Numbered from the stretch's first letter, positions 1 through 10,195 are shown. The stretch: 64,000 bases of DNA from Lineus longissimus (GCF_910592395.1 NC_088311.1:12092501-12156500), one strand, 5' to 3'. A program made the numbers and translations. The notes: a model not told the origin generated them from the sequence alone.

Positions 1-115
1 TGGCCAACATGTTTGCCAACATGTTGTCCAGGTGCGATGTTATCGAAAATTTGGCCCTGTATACACATGACAACATTCGACAACATGTTGGGCAACTTGT
101 TGTCGAATGTTTCCG
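1..115. repeat. Left inverted-repeat arm of a Harbinger-type element
   Basis: This arm is rich in the self-complementary motif CAACATGTTG. It matches, in reverse complement and with gaps, the stretch at about 2015-2140; the shared core includes GTCCAGGTGCGATGTTATCG. The two arms bracket remnants of the two genes normally carried by animal PIF/Harbinger elements, so I read them as terminal or subterminal arms of one deletion derivative. The left edge is cut by the window boundary. Confidence 0.6.
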
Positions 116-163
116 AGAAATGAGGATTTTGGAGGGAATATTTTGGAGGGAAATTCATAAACA

Positions 164-325
164 ATGGAAGATTCCAGGAGAAGAAGATGTATTGTCGGTG
201 GCTCTGCCATAATTTTACGTATCCTGATTGAAAGACGGCGAAGAAGACGTAAAGATGAGAAAAGAGTGTGGACAAGACCATGGATTAATATGAGACACCA
301 GCATGGGGCAAATTTTGTAGCTATT
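164..325 (+). pseudogene. PIF/Harbinger transposase, N-terminal fragment
   Basis: The frame encodes an arginine-rich stretch followed by RVWTRPWINMRHQHGANF. This matches the N-terminal signature of animal Harbinger transposases (basic run, R-V-W-x-R-x-W, then R-x-x-x-G-A). The catalytic DDE domain that should follow is absent. Just past residue 50 the sequence turns into the antisense of a MADF gene, so the middle of the element has been deleted. It is non-functional as it stands. Confidence 0.65.
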
Positions 326-437
326 TCTAGAATAGCAGCTTTCTTTTTGTTCTTGTCTTTATATTCCCTGGATGTTACATCCCATAAACAGGCACAACTT
401 TCCCATACTGCAATAAGTTGTTCAACTTCACTCAGTG

Positions 438-877
438 GAGACAAGACCACTAATGAATATTCATAGGTTGGAGGGTCGAGGCCTATCTATTAGACGAGTG
501 CATGTTTTTTACTCTCAAGTACATATTTGGAGAGGTATTGAAAAAATATTTGCTGTGGCAAGTCTACAGATATAAATAAATTGTTTGGTAAAAAAATAAT
601 TTTGAATTTCGACAACCTGGCCATAGGGGGTGGTTCAAATTTGGAGTGAAAATGGCCGATATGGGTAAAAATGTCCACTTGTGTCAAACTTGTCAATTAA
701 AAAAAAAATTTCCGTGGTCAATCACCAATTTAAATCGCACCAGTTACTCGCAAGACTAACCCGTATATCATATCCGAATTTCAGTTTCACTACTTGACGC
801 ATTCTTTGATGCGTCGCGGTCAAACATTGACAATTTAACTGCTAAAAGGCTTAAAAAATCAATTGTGGTCTTGTCTC
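438..877 (+). repeat. Copy 1 of the 440-bp TIR element
   Basis: Both ends carry the 13-bp perfect TIR GAGACAAGACCAC (438-450; reverse complement 865-877). The left flank is AGTG and the right flank is CATT. It aligns end to end with 1418-1858 with only a handful of differences, so the two copies are young relative to each other. Confidence 0.85.
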
Positions 878-1417
878 CATTTACACTACATTTTGGGTCA
901 ATTTAGTGAAAAATTTGAATGTGCTCAAATCACTCTAATTCATTTAGAATATTGTATTGCTGATGATTTAAGGTCAAAACAAGCTAAAATAATGAGAAAA
1001 AAACTTAATTTGACCCAAATATGAGTCAACCTACCCCCGGTCTAAGTTCGGTTTCATTTTTACAAGTCTTGTTGTGTTGCCATTCATTTTGTAATTTCTT
1101 TGAAACTACTTAGGCCTTGATTCTGAAAGTTGTGCCCTAAGCAGCAAAGATATTCCTAAATCACATCCTAAAGTTTCAGCTCCATAGCTTGCTTATTCTG
1201 GCCAGGGCTGGTCTTTGAATTTGGTGCTGTTGGCTGCAAAATAATGACTTTTTTTCCTCTTTCGTCGCTTTTGGCACAGTGTACCACTCTTTGAAATGTC
1301 TCTCATTTCTCCAAAAATGTCCAGATATGACTTTCCTTTGTTGGAGAGTTGTGGGATGTCATGTACATTAGTTTGAAAAAATTCTCAAAATGTTAACCCC
1401 TGAAATGTACCTTCATT
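878..1417. other. Internal segment of the composite, no gene seen
   Basis: This is AT-rich DNA with no open frame or recognised motif. It begins and ends with CATT at the exact junctions with the two element copies. That looks like the target duplication of an earlier insertion of a single copy into this segment. Confidence 0.6.
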
Positions 1418-1858
1418 GAGACAAGACCACTAATGAATATTCATAGGTTGGAGGGTCGAGGCCTATCTATTAGACGAGTGCATGTTTTTTACTCTCAAGT
1501 ACATATTTGGAGAGGTATTGAAAAAATATTTGCTGTGGCAAGTCTACAGATATAAATAAATTGTTTGGTAAAAAAATAATTTTGAATTTCGACAACCTGG
1601 CCATAGGGGGGTGGTTCAAATTTGGAGTGAAAATTGCCGATATGGGTAAAAATGTCCACTTGTGTCAAACTTGTCAATTTTAAAAAAAATTTCCGTGGTC
1701 AATCACCAATTTAAATCGCACCAGTTACTCGCAAGACTAATCCGTATATCATATCCGAATTTCAGTTTCACTACTTGACGCATTCTTTGATGCGTCGCGG
1801 TCAAACATTGACAATTTAACTGCTAAAAGGCTTAAAAAATCAATTGTGGTCTTGTCTC
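1418..1858 (+). repeat. Copy 2 of the 440-bp TIR element
   Basis: Same orientation as copy 1, with the same 13-bp TIRs at 1418-1430 and 1846-1858. The left flank is CATT and the right flank is AGTG, the mirror image of copy 1. Confidence 0.85.
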
Positions 1859-2014
1859 AGTGACCATTCCTTGCTTGAGGCTGCCATTTTGACTACATCA
1901 CATGGCTTAAGGTAGATCATGTGATTTGTGGCCTATTTCTGATTGGATAAAACTCGACAACATCATTAGCATCTCGGCAACAAAATTGATTTTGTATTAT
2001 TTCGACAACATTTG

Positions 2015-2140
2015 AGCAACATTTGGCCAACATGTTACCGAATGTTTCAGAATGTTTCCGAACTGTACACACTGCCAACATTTTCGATAACATCGCACCT
2101 GGACAACATGTTGGCCAACATGTTTCCCAAAATGTTGTCA
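2015..2140. repeat. Right inverted-repeat arm of the Harbinger-type element
   Basis: This is the reverse-complement partner of 1-115 and again contains CAACATGTTGGCCAACATG and related palindromes. Inside it the GTGTACA-type motifs recur (near 2064 and 2140), so the arm itself is made of short repeated palindromic blocks. Confidence 0.6.
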
Positions 2141-2289
2141 GTGTGTACAGAGCTTTAGTCTCCAGTGAAGTCCCCACTCGGCCACGGCTCACCCGGGAAA
2201 TAGTTCTGAATTTCAACTACTTATTTCAACTTTAGTGGTGGTGCAATTATATGGCACATCGCCACAAAATGACGACCATACTTCTTAAT

Positions 2290-2566
2290 TTTCATTAATG
2301 ACCTTCCTACAAACCTGTCTCAAAATATCGATGTTGAGTAACATATTCCTTGTCTAAATGGCCATTTTATCGACCATCTTTTTTATGCAGATGATTAAAT
2401 TGTTCAATGTTAAAGCAACTCAAACTTCTTTGTAATACTTTCTTCTTTGTAGAATTTAGAGATAAATATAAAGAAAACGAAAGTGATGAAATTATGTGGA
2501 AATGGACATGTATGTTAAGATTCTCTCTTTTTCAAGGGTGTCTTGTTTGAGAACTGTAGTTCTTAC
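2290..2566 (+). pseudogene. LINE reverse transcriptase fragment (YADD region)
   Basis: A degenerate frame shows the non-LTR reverse-transcriptase catalytic motif in DHLFYADD near 2378-2401. Downstream come the N-L-E-I-N-I-K-K-T-K motif and the F-E-N-C-S-S-Y stretch typical of the end of the palm. Several stops interrupt it. The domain stops abruptly at the tyrosine of the Y-K-Y-L-G motif, and the continuation appears about 1 kb downstream at 3563. The two pieces look like one LINE copy split by an insertion. Confidence 0.55.
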
Positions 2567-3562
2567 TAGTAAAGTTACCCATGGTATGGCTTAAGCCACA
2601 ACCACATAAACAATTTTTCTTCAGCAAGATATGATAACACCAGATGTCGGGTGGAGCTACTTGGAAAACTAAACTTGCTGTGTCGTCCAGACTAAACATG
2701 AATTCTCCACAACACTTCCTAAAGATTCAGTGGGAAAGAGAGTCCAGATCAAAATTACTCGTTTACTGGCCTCTCTTTAGCAAGGAGGGCGCTAAAGGTT
2801 GGGTTACAGCATATTTCACAATTCGAGTGCCTGTTTTATACACCAAACCTAAAATGCAAACGCCATAAAAATTTCCAACTTGTACAAAAATACGCCCCAA
2901 ATTAATTTACAATATAGACCTAGGTCAAGTTTTTACATTACAACCCACCCAGTATGACACTTGTTTTCCCCCTCAAAATGCTGTTGAAAACACTGGTCAG
3001 AAAGTGGATGGTGCTGCACCTGGAGTGACAACATGTTGCTTGAAAATAGAACAGGCAGCTCAGACAACAACACTGGTGGAAAGTATCAAATTACTTGAAT
3101 AAGAGAAGTTGTTGAGTTGACCAAAAACAGGTGTAAAACTCGCCGGACAACATGGACAACTCGCCATTGACACTTTGCAAATTGACTGTTCTTCACTGGT
3201 CTGTCACTTTGTTCGCTGATGACGTCATCAACAGATTTTGGTTCCCAAAGTCTCCAACAGATGGCAGGGCGAAAGTTTCAAATTGACTGCTCTTCACTGG
3301 TCTGTCACTTTGTTCGCTACTGATGACGTCATCAACACGGAACGGTCAACTTCGGCAATGTCCGGCAATTTCCGTGAGTTTTAGATCAGACAAAATTCCT
3401 GAATAAAATCGCTAAAAAGTCCACATTCCCGGCAAATGTTTAGACTGAGAATCGATCATTTTGTGAACGGAAAGGTAGTGAAAGGTTAGGTGAAGTTTCA
3501 AAGAGACAGTGCGCACGGTTGCCGTGATTTCCTTGGAAGTCTATAGATTTAGTAGTGTAGAT
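2567..3562. other. About 1 kb insert splitting the LINE relic
   Basis: The insert separates the two LINE pieces. I see no coding signal and no clear terminal repeats or target duplication. It contains a 56-59 bp direct duplication (3178-3233 and 3279-3337), each copy ending in TGATGACGTCATCAACA with a palindromic TGACGTCA core, a CRE-like octamer. Confidence 0.4.
3178..3337. repeat. Spaced direct duplication containing TGACGTCA
   Basis: Two copies of an approximately 57-bp sequence (3178-3233 and 3279-3337) are separated by 45 bp. Each carries the CREB/ATF-type palindrome TGACGTCA near its end. The second copy has a 3-bp insertion just before the motif. Whether the sites are bound is unknown. 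Confidence 0.6.
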
Positions 3563-4604
3563 AAATATTTGGTGGTCGTATTGAGCTCTTCAGGGTCTTT
3601 TACAAAATGCTAAAATTAATGCTTCGTGTAAAGCTAAGAAAGCTTTATTCAGTATACGTTCTTGTCTACGTAATACTGGGATCAACCCCAAAAGTAATTT
3701 AAATTTGTTTGACAAACTCATATCTCCCATTTGTACATATGGGGCCGAAATTTGGTCGGTCGAAGATCTTCGGAAAGGCAAATTTCATGGAGTTTGGTCC
3801 ATTAAACAGAAGTGGTATGATTATGTCATTGAACATGTTAATATCAGCTTTTGCAAATTTCTTCTAGGTGTGAATAAAAAGGCTGGTAATATTCCCACTA
3901 TGAGCGAACTTGGGAGATTCCTTATTGCGATTGATATGATATGTAAAACCTATAATTACCACACACACCTGAATAATACTGACAATCCAGTTTTAATAGA
4001 TGCTTTTACTGAATCAAAGTTGTTAGACTCCAAGGGCTTTTACTCCTGGTTATCTTTTTATAAGGAATTGTCGAAGAAAATCAATTTTGATTTATGTAAA
4101 CCCACTAAAACAATCAAGAAACATATGAAGGAGCGTTATAAATCGTTCTGGTTTGAAAAGTTCTATCACCAATACATAGGTTTAAATGAGGAAAAATGTT
4201 GTACATATGTAGCTTTTAAAAATAGATTCTGTCACTAAAATTATTTCGATGATATCCAAAAGAGGGGGCACAGGTCCCATTTTACCAAATTAAGACTGAG
4301 TAATCATTGTCTTTTAATTGCGAAAGGTCGTTACTCTCGTCATTTTATCCCCAGGGATGAGAGATGGTGCCCTCACTGTCTATCATCGGGAATCAAAGTA
4401 ACTGAAGATGAGACTCATTTTTTGTGTTCATGTTCTTTGCTCTTTAACCTTCGTGATAAATATTTGAACAAAAATCGAATTGGGTTAACTAGTGAACTTT
4501 CAAATAGAAGTCTATTATTATATCTTTTAACTGCTGAAGACAATGTAGCTCGCCTCACCGGTAAATTATGTTATCTTTCTTTTCAGTGGAGAAAAGCTCT
4601 ATAA
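3563..4604 (+). pseudogene. LINE reverse transcriptase, C-terminal half (CR1/RTE/Jockey-like)
   Basis: It resumes as K-Y-L-V-V-V-L-S-S-S-G-S-F, then after a one-base shift A-K-K-A-L-F-S-I-R-S and FDKLISPICTYGAEIW, a hallmark of the region after the reverse-transcriptase palm. The long frame ends with a stop at 4238. A shifted frame continues with a late cysteine/histidine cluster (C-P-H-C ... D-E-T-H-F-L-F-S-C), typical of the C-terminus of these proteins, ending at about 4602. An ATTTGTA-type microsatellite tail lies downstream. It is a dead 5'-incomplete copy. Confidence 0.75.
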
Positions 4605-4794
4605 TTATTAAAAATACTTCTGCAATCAATGTTATAATATCCACCAATTCTCTTGCACTCTTAAGTAATTTCTGTATGATTTGATTAGTTTTATGACTTA
4701 TTGCTCTCTTTTCTTCTGACTGTCTATCTACACTGCACTTCCGTTTATTGTATTTTCGTCCCATGTAAAATGTAAATTTTATACGGATTCAATA

Positions 4795-4832
4795 AACTTT
4801 TTATAATTTGTAATTTGTAATTTGTAATTGCA
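4795..4832 (+). repeat. LINE 3' microsatellite tail
   Basis: This is a short tandem tail with TTTGTAA as the repeated unit, located about 190 bp after the end of the LINE frame and just after an AATAAA-like motif (near 4791). Short tandem 3' tails in place of poly(A) are usual for CR1- and RTE-type LINEs. This marks the 3' end of the LINE relic. Confidence 0.6.
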
Positions 4833-5132
4833 TGAAGCACTGCAGAGTACAGCACGAGTAAATGGTAAGCCCGCGAAATGCTATCGCAGGTCTTCATATC
4901 ACGATATTGGCAATCAGTTCTCATTATAAAAGCGGCGACCACCGCTCTCCAGCAAAATCTGTGATAACTGTATTGAAATCTTCCTATGATAATTAGAATC
5001 GTACCATTTTCTTCGTGAATAGATTAACGTGATTTATTTATTGCGGCAGCTTATGTAAACCAAGCCTCATCACCATTTTCTAAGAGAAGTGACAAATATT
5101 TTTGAGCTTCTGGAAGATGACATTGCTAGATA

Positions 5133-5299
5133 CAGTGGAACCTCCCTTAAGGACAACAACCTCTCTATTAAGAACACTAGTTCTGGTCCCAAATTGGCCA
5201 TGTTTTCATTCAATTTGACCTCTCTTATCAGGACACCTCTCTTTTGGACAGCACTTGTCAGTCCCGAGGGTCTCTTAATAGAGAGGTTCTGCTCTGCTG
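5133..5299. mobile_element. pogo/Tigger-like MITE
   Basis: It begins CAGTGGAACCTC and ends in an inverted GAGAGGTTCTGC...CTG, flanked by TA dinucleotides (5131-5132 and 5300-5301). The internal motifs (ATTAAGAACAC, CTTGTCAGTCCCGAGGGT) recur at 41290-41467 and in truncated form at 11560-11766. CAGT-G-A-A-C-C termini with TA duplications fit the pogo branch of the Tc1/mariner superfamily. Non-coding. Confidence 0.65.
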
Positions 5300-5305
5300 T
5301 ATATC

Positions 5306-5665
5306 AAATTTGATGACTGTCACATGTGGTGACTTCAATGCGCGTACTGACAAATACCACAGCAGACTACTGTCAGGACGATGATACGTATGCTGTGAAT
5401 GATTTTATGGACTACTCAACTGATGTCCCAATCAAGAGGAATAACTGCGATAAAGCCATTGTTGATTCTAATTTAGAACAGCTCCTGTCTGTATGCAAAC
5501 CCTCTGGTCTTCGTATCCTAAATGGTAGGTCCCTTGGGGCTATTTCATTCGATACACTTGCCACAGTCACACTGGACAGCCGATTAAAATTGATTACATG
5601 CTGTCTAGCAGTAGTTCAGCTTGAGACCAACCAGTACATTAGATACATGGTCACACCTTAGGACA
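5306..5665 (+). pseudogene. LINE endonuclease fragment
   Basis: Split over three frames the stretch shows G-D-F-N-A-R (catalytic loop of the AP-type endonuclease). Next comes a frame with D-D-D-T-Y-A-V-N-D-F and LEQLLSVCKPSGLRILNGR, and finally a third frame with D-Y-M-L-S-S-S. The order and spacing match the endonuclease domain of a non-LTR retrotransposon. It is a short frameshifted relic directly downstream of the MITE. No reverse transcriptase follows. Confidence 0.6.
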
Positions 5666-6484
5666 ACCAGAAGTATTAAGGTAGCAGGAAGGAGTGTGGG
5701 CGTTTGTGGTGTCTGAGTGTGAGCTGGTATAGTGGTGTCTGTTGACTGTGCTTCATAGGCATGATGACAGTCTCTCTTGAAGCAGAGTCAACAGACATGT
5801 GGTTTCAGTATTAGGTCTTTCATTGTAGCAATGAGAAAATGTAGACAATTTTGGTTAGGTCCGTAATTTGTTATAACCAAGTAGCTTCTAGAGTGACTCA
5901 ACCACTCTCTTGATTTCAGCGGCCGCCTCAGCGCCACCACGCGGGGCTTAATGGTATTAGGCTAAGTAGCTTCGAGCGATATGCACCATTCTGGGAAAAC
6001 TCAATGAGGAAGTATGCTCATTAGCATAATCTTTTCTTAGCTCAAGCTCGAGGTAATCTTGTGCAGTGTTTCTTCTGCCCAGATACATTGTGGTGGAAAA
6101 CGTCTAGTACAAAGAACGCGTGACTTGCGCCAGACTAATAAGTGAAGACGGTCTGGCTGCGCGAGACTACTGTGATAAAAATTACCATTGCAGAGACTCT
6201 GTGACGTAGGCATATACTTCTTACAATTAAAAATGCTCTCGAAAGACGATAAGGAATGATTATTTATCAACATTTCCTGAACTATATGCCTTCTAATCAT
6301 CACTTTACATAAATAGGTTGGCGTTAGGTCGCATGCTTTTCTTTCCTCGTGACAATATACAGCAAAATAGTTACAACCCCATAATCGCGCTATAAGTCCA
6401 TAATGAGACCACGGTGACCTGTTATAAATATTTCGCCAGCTTCGAAATTTTGCCGCTACGCGGCGCGTTGGGTCCTTGCGTCTA
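5666..6484. other. No gene recognised
   Basis: Open frames here are short and have no recognisable domains. I see no convincing repeats or splice-bounded exons. Confidence 0.4.
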
Positions 6485-6790
6485 GTAAATGCAGTCTGGA
6501 CCTTTGTATCAATTCCTTGGAAGTGCAGGTTGTGAAAAACCAGTCCAGTCGATGCCTGGTCACAAACTTAGGGCAAACAGTTAAGGCAGTATTGACCTTA
6601 CATCAAATCCTTTGAAGAACAGTTTGAGACACACCTGCCCAGTATATGCATGGTCACAACAAGAAACAGTCTGTACCTTTACATCGATTCCTTTGAAGTG
6701 TAGGTTGGTTGTGACAAACTAGTCCAGTGAACATGGTCAAGCCTAAGTCAAACAGCCATGCAGTAATTCCTGTCATCTTTACATCTGAAA
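6485..6790. repeat. Degenerate ~90-bp tandem repeat
   Basis: The motif CAGTCTG-ACCTTT--ATC-ATTCCTT recurs at about 6491, 6587 and 6671. Each is followed by a GTTGTGA-CAAAC-AGTCCAGT-type stretch and a CATGGTCA motif, giving three to four diverged units of 84-96 bp. Non-coding. Confidence 0.55.
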
Positions 6791-6944
6791 CAACCAATCA
6801 CTTGCAAAGTGCAAGGCGAGGACCGAGTCTAAGGGGTATGATTTTCTTAGCTCACATTGATTACAGCGAGTAAAAAATTAACACTTACACTGATTCTTTT
6901 GTACACCAACAGCCACATACTGATTATTTCTTTTTTCGGGGTTT

Positions 6945-7056
6945 AAGTATTACACTGAAAAAGAATGAAATACTAGAATCGATTGGTTATTCTTATGACC
7001 GCGCAGGTGAGCGCTGATGTTGGATGGGAGGTGCGAGGTATTTGTTTGGTTCTATG
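6945..7056 (-). repeat. Dispersed repeat, inverted relative to 42432-42555
   Basis: The sequence is the diverged reverse complement of 42432-42555. Both share a GAATGAAATACTAGAAT block, a GCGCAGGTGAGCGCTGA-type block and a CATAGAACCAAAC-type end. It may be one member of a moderately old interspersed family; I see no termini. Confidence 0.55.
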
Positions 7057-7978
7057 AAAGAAGCTCCGCTCGACTCTCTCGGTAATTTTTTATGTGGCAA
7101 CCTAGACGATGAAATGAAGCAGCTGTCGATCATCCCTGTCCTGTAAAACATGATAACATGTGTTTAAAGCGCACATTGTGACATATGACTGATGGTAATC
7201 CGCCATTTTGCCGGACAGTACTAAAGCTGGAGCAAAGCATAGAATTGGATGCAATTAGCCTACTGATTTCTTGGTCAGTTTTCCTATTTCATATCAGGCA
7301 ACCAAAAATTTTGAAAATATTTTTGAGAAGGGGTATTTTGTCATCAGCTGATACTCCGGCTCTGAATAGACCCCTTCACACGGGATGGACACTGTACACT
7401 GATGGCTCCAACAAACCTCAATATAGGCACAATGAACAAAAGAACGTGATGTGCGACTATGCGGCCTTTTCAACTTTTGGCTACTAGTTTGTTCTGGTTA
7501 GTTGTGGCCAGCACAGTGGCTTCCTCAGCCTGTTGTGTAAGGGCATCTATCACTGATCAAGCTGGGCAAAAGAAAGAGTTTTGGTGTGGGGTAGAACCCT
7601 TTTTTCAACACATTGACAATCCTAGGCATGTACATTTGTAAACATCAATGATTCATGACGCTGCAGTGCATGAAGTCTACATTTCAGAAGTACGATGACC
7701 TATTTTCGGACAGAGTCAACATCAAAATTTCGAGTTCTTGCTCCAACCATGACCATTCTCTTGCTTCAGATCAATGAATTAAAACCCCGACAATGATTCT
7801 GAGCTGCCTTTCACTGAATTCATTCAATATTTTCTGAGTACTTGTGCAGAATTTCAGGCCTATACCGTCGAACTAGGAGTGATCAGCTGTCATTTTGACT
7901 TGTCAGATTGCCAGATTTGGAAGACAGAGCAAATTCTGCTCAATCATCAACCCACACATTGAAAAAGCCGATCAGGGT
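7057..7978. other. No gene recognised
   Basis: A short WTLYTDGSN peptide near 7387-7413 resembles the first strand of RNase H, but nothing downstream supports a domain. Otherwise no feature is visible. Confidence 0.3.
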
Positions 7979-9800
7979 CCAGAGAGAGTGATCGCTGCTG
8001 GGGCACTTCTGATCGCTGCTGGGAACCGCTTTGATGATCGCTGCTTAGGCCCTCACGTAACTGGGTCTCCAACAAGCACTTTGCCAGTACGCCTGCGTTG
8101 ATTATGAATGGAGAGTGGCCAGGCGGTGCAGCGAAATCTTACTTGCATATTTCATTAATAGTTGAGTAATTGGTTTTAACCCTGTCATGTTAGTTTTCGC
8201 GCTCGTTCAGATTTTGGCTTCTAATGCGACTGGTGGACTGGATGAGAGTTGATATTATCAGACTCATTATTTTATCAGGATATACTCCGGCTCTCGATAT
8301 ATCTCGACATTGGGCACAGAGTAAAAAGCCTGATCTGAGGATGGCCCCATGTAATTACTGGTACTTTTGATAGGTCGTTAATAAGTCACCTGCTATGCCT
8401 TTTTTATCCATCTTATCCCCATCGAGTCCCATCCCACAGATATACCGGTGTGCTTATGAGGAGGTGGGGAGGGGTAGATGACTGGGGTAGATATCTATTT
8501 TGAGTTCTAAGCTCAGGTTCCTGTATCTACTTCGGCGATACTGGACCGATATGTAAGTTGATCGCTCCTGGGGACCCTCAGAGTGTCTCAACGAAAATGC
8601 GAGTAATAAATGCCGTAAATCAATCAACACTGGTCGGATAAGTAGGTTGATCGCTCCTGGGTACCTTCCGAGTGGGTCCACTAAAATGCGAGTGATTCAT
8701 GCCGTTAATCGATCAATACTGGTCGGATAAGTAGGTTGATCGCACCTGGGGACCCTCAGAGTGTCTCCACTAAAATGCGAGTAATAAATTCCTTAAATCA
8801 ATCAATACTGGTCAAATAACCTTGTTGATCACTGCTGGCATCTTCAGCAAGTCTCGTCGAATAGGTCAGTGATTAATTCCATTAATCAATCAATAATGGT
8901 CCGAAAACAAAGTTGAGCACTGTTGCATGGGGACCTTCAGCGTGTCTCCTCAAAAGTATCACAGATTAATGCCATTATTCAATCAACTCTGGTCAGATAA
9001 CCTTGTTGATCGCAGTTGGGGATTTTCACAATGGCTCCCCTCCTTCCTTGCAGATCAAATTTTGTCTCAGAAGGGGCCAAATCTGTGTTAAAACAGGTTT
9101 TAAATTCTAGGGGCAATGCCCCCCCCCCTTCCCCGGCCGCACCGCGCTTAGTATGGGCCGCAATATTTTTGAGGGGACTGGGCAGTTGATCAAAGCTTTA
9201 TTGTATTGTTTATGCTGTCAAAACTTTTTATTCTATCATTCAGAGACTACTATTACACATACATAGGGAGTTTACTACTCCCTACCAAACATAAACAATG
9301 AAATACAAAGAATATTATAGCTCGACAAACAGAGTAAGACATTATGAGGTTAAAAATTGTGATAGACCTAGCCGTGGCATCGAAATTACTAGTTTGTCAC
9401 TTTATACCAGTAGTTTATAATGATCCTCCCCCGGCCAATCTAAAAGGGTTAATTCCGAGGGAACGGGTTAGTTACACATGTTTCAAGATTCATCAATTCC
9501 TAAATATGTCCGTTTATAATGTAAATATACTCAAATACACAAGCTAAATAAAGCACAGGGACTTGACGCGCTCCACCCCAGTAAAAAAAACTATAATAAG
9601 AACAAAACATCTTAAGTCCCGGTGAAATAAATGCAATCTATCGATAGTTAAGTTATCTTGGTCAATCGCCGCCTGGAACCATGGCTGGAACCTCGTCATC
9701 GCCATCTATTGACGAGAGGGTCACGTGAGGGCCTGAGCGGCGAACATCAAATCGGTTCACTGTAGCGATCAGAAGTGCCCCAGTAGCGATCACTCTCTCC
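7979..9800. mobile_element. Inverted-repeat element carrying an 89-bp minisatellite
   Basis: The arms at about 7979-8060 and 9719-9800 are diverged inverted copies of each other (shared GAGAGAGTGATCGCT, GGGGCACTTCTGATCGCT and GGCCCTCACGT blocks). They bracket 1.7 kb containing a six-unit tandem array. The array units share the GATCGCTSCTGGG core with the arms, so array and ends are related. There is no coding potential and no target duplication resolved. It resembles the minisatellite-bearing non-autonomous elements known from other invertebrates, but I cannot assign a superfamily. Confidence 0.55.
8549..9040. repeat. 89-bp tandem repeat, about 5.5 units
   Basis: The anchor GTTGATCGC or its variants starts at 8557, 8646, 8735, 8824, 8912 and 9005, so the period is 89, 89, 89, 88 and 93 bp. 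Each unit continues with CTGGGGACC-TCAGAGTGTCTCC, then AATGCGAGT and ATCAATC-A-ACTGGTC motifs. The first three units are most alike and the later ones are diverged. Confidence 0.85.
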
Positions 9801-9887
9801 GGATGCGTATGAAAAAACCCGTTCTATTTGTTTATGGGGAGACCTTAGATGAACTATCCAACATCGCCAAGCACTTACCGTGACCTT

Positions 9888-10018
9888 TGTTGAGGATTTA
9901 CGTGGGTCTAAATGTTCATGAACGACGCGTAACGTGTTTATTTAGTCTCTAAATCACAGCACCCTTTGGGCATCACCTAATGAACCAACAACTACAATGT
10001 ATGGTGTCTCCTACTACA
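9888..10018 (-). repeat. Probable 3' LTR of the Ty3/gypsy relic
   Basis: Downstream of the gypsy pol end on the minus strand a purine-rich tract (GAAAGGGGGA, 10019-10028) is followed by TGTAGTAGGAGACACC. A TG...CA-type stretch then runs to ...CCTCAACA at 9888, with an AATAAA inside. This is the expected order pol, polypurine tract, short LTR. No second LTR is visible, so the right boundary is inferred. Confidence 0.5.
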
Positions 10019-10195
10019 TCCCCCTTTCTCAGCCTTTAGAGTATAATAAAAGTCCAATGAACAAACTGAACACTCAACTTAAATTGTAGCTATAGAGATG
10101 ATTTCTCAAATGTCTCTGAACTAGATTATAACTACAATAAACAACAGTAACCGTATATGTACATACAAAATCTGACTTCCTTTCACTTCAACAGT

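Larger units (their letters stand above)
438..1858. mobile_element. Composite TIR element: two direct 440-bp copies flanking 540 bp
   Basis: The unit is bounded by 4-bp target duplications AGTG (434-437 and 1859-1862). It consists of two nearly identical direct copies (438-877 and 1418-1858), each starting GAGACAAGACCAC and ending with its perfect reverse complement. A unique 540-bp segment (878-1417) lies between them, flanked on both sides by CATT. Excision with one AGTG restores the MADF frame it interrupts, so the whole composite integrated as one unit. There is no coding capacity. A 4-bp duplication occurs in several DNA-transposon superfamilies (for example Sola, Chapaev); I cannot assign it. 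A miniature LTR-like element is the alternative reading. Confidence 0.8.
312..1887 (-). pseudogene. MADF-domain gene (Harbinger second ORF), N-terminal fragment split by an insertion
   Basis: On the minus strand an ATG at 1887 opens a frame (MAASSKEW...) that runs to 1859. It is interrupted by the 438-1858 element and resumes at 437 as SEVEQLIAVWESCACLWD, then a Y-K-D-K-N-K-K-K stretch. This is the start of a MADF (Myb/SANT-like) DNA-binding domain, the usual partner protein of animal Harbinger transposases. Removing the insertion and one copy of AGTG rejoins the frame exactly. The frame is lost near 312, where the transposase fragment of the opposite strand begins; both genes keep only their 5' ends. 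Confidence 0.65.

Noticed and set aside
7380-7640. Possible retroelement RNase H fragment (WTLYTDGSN)
   Set aside because: Only nine residues match; no second or third catalytic region could be found in any frame.
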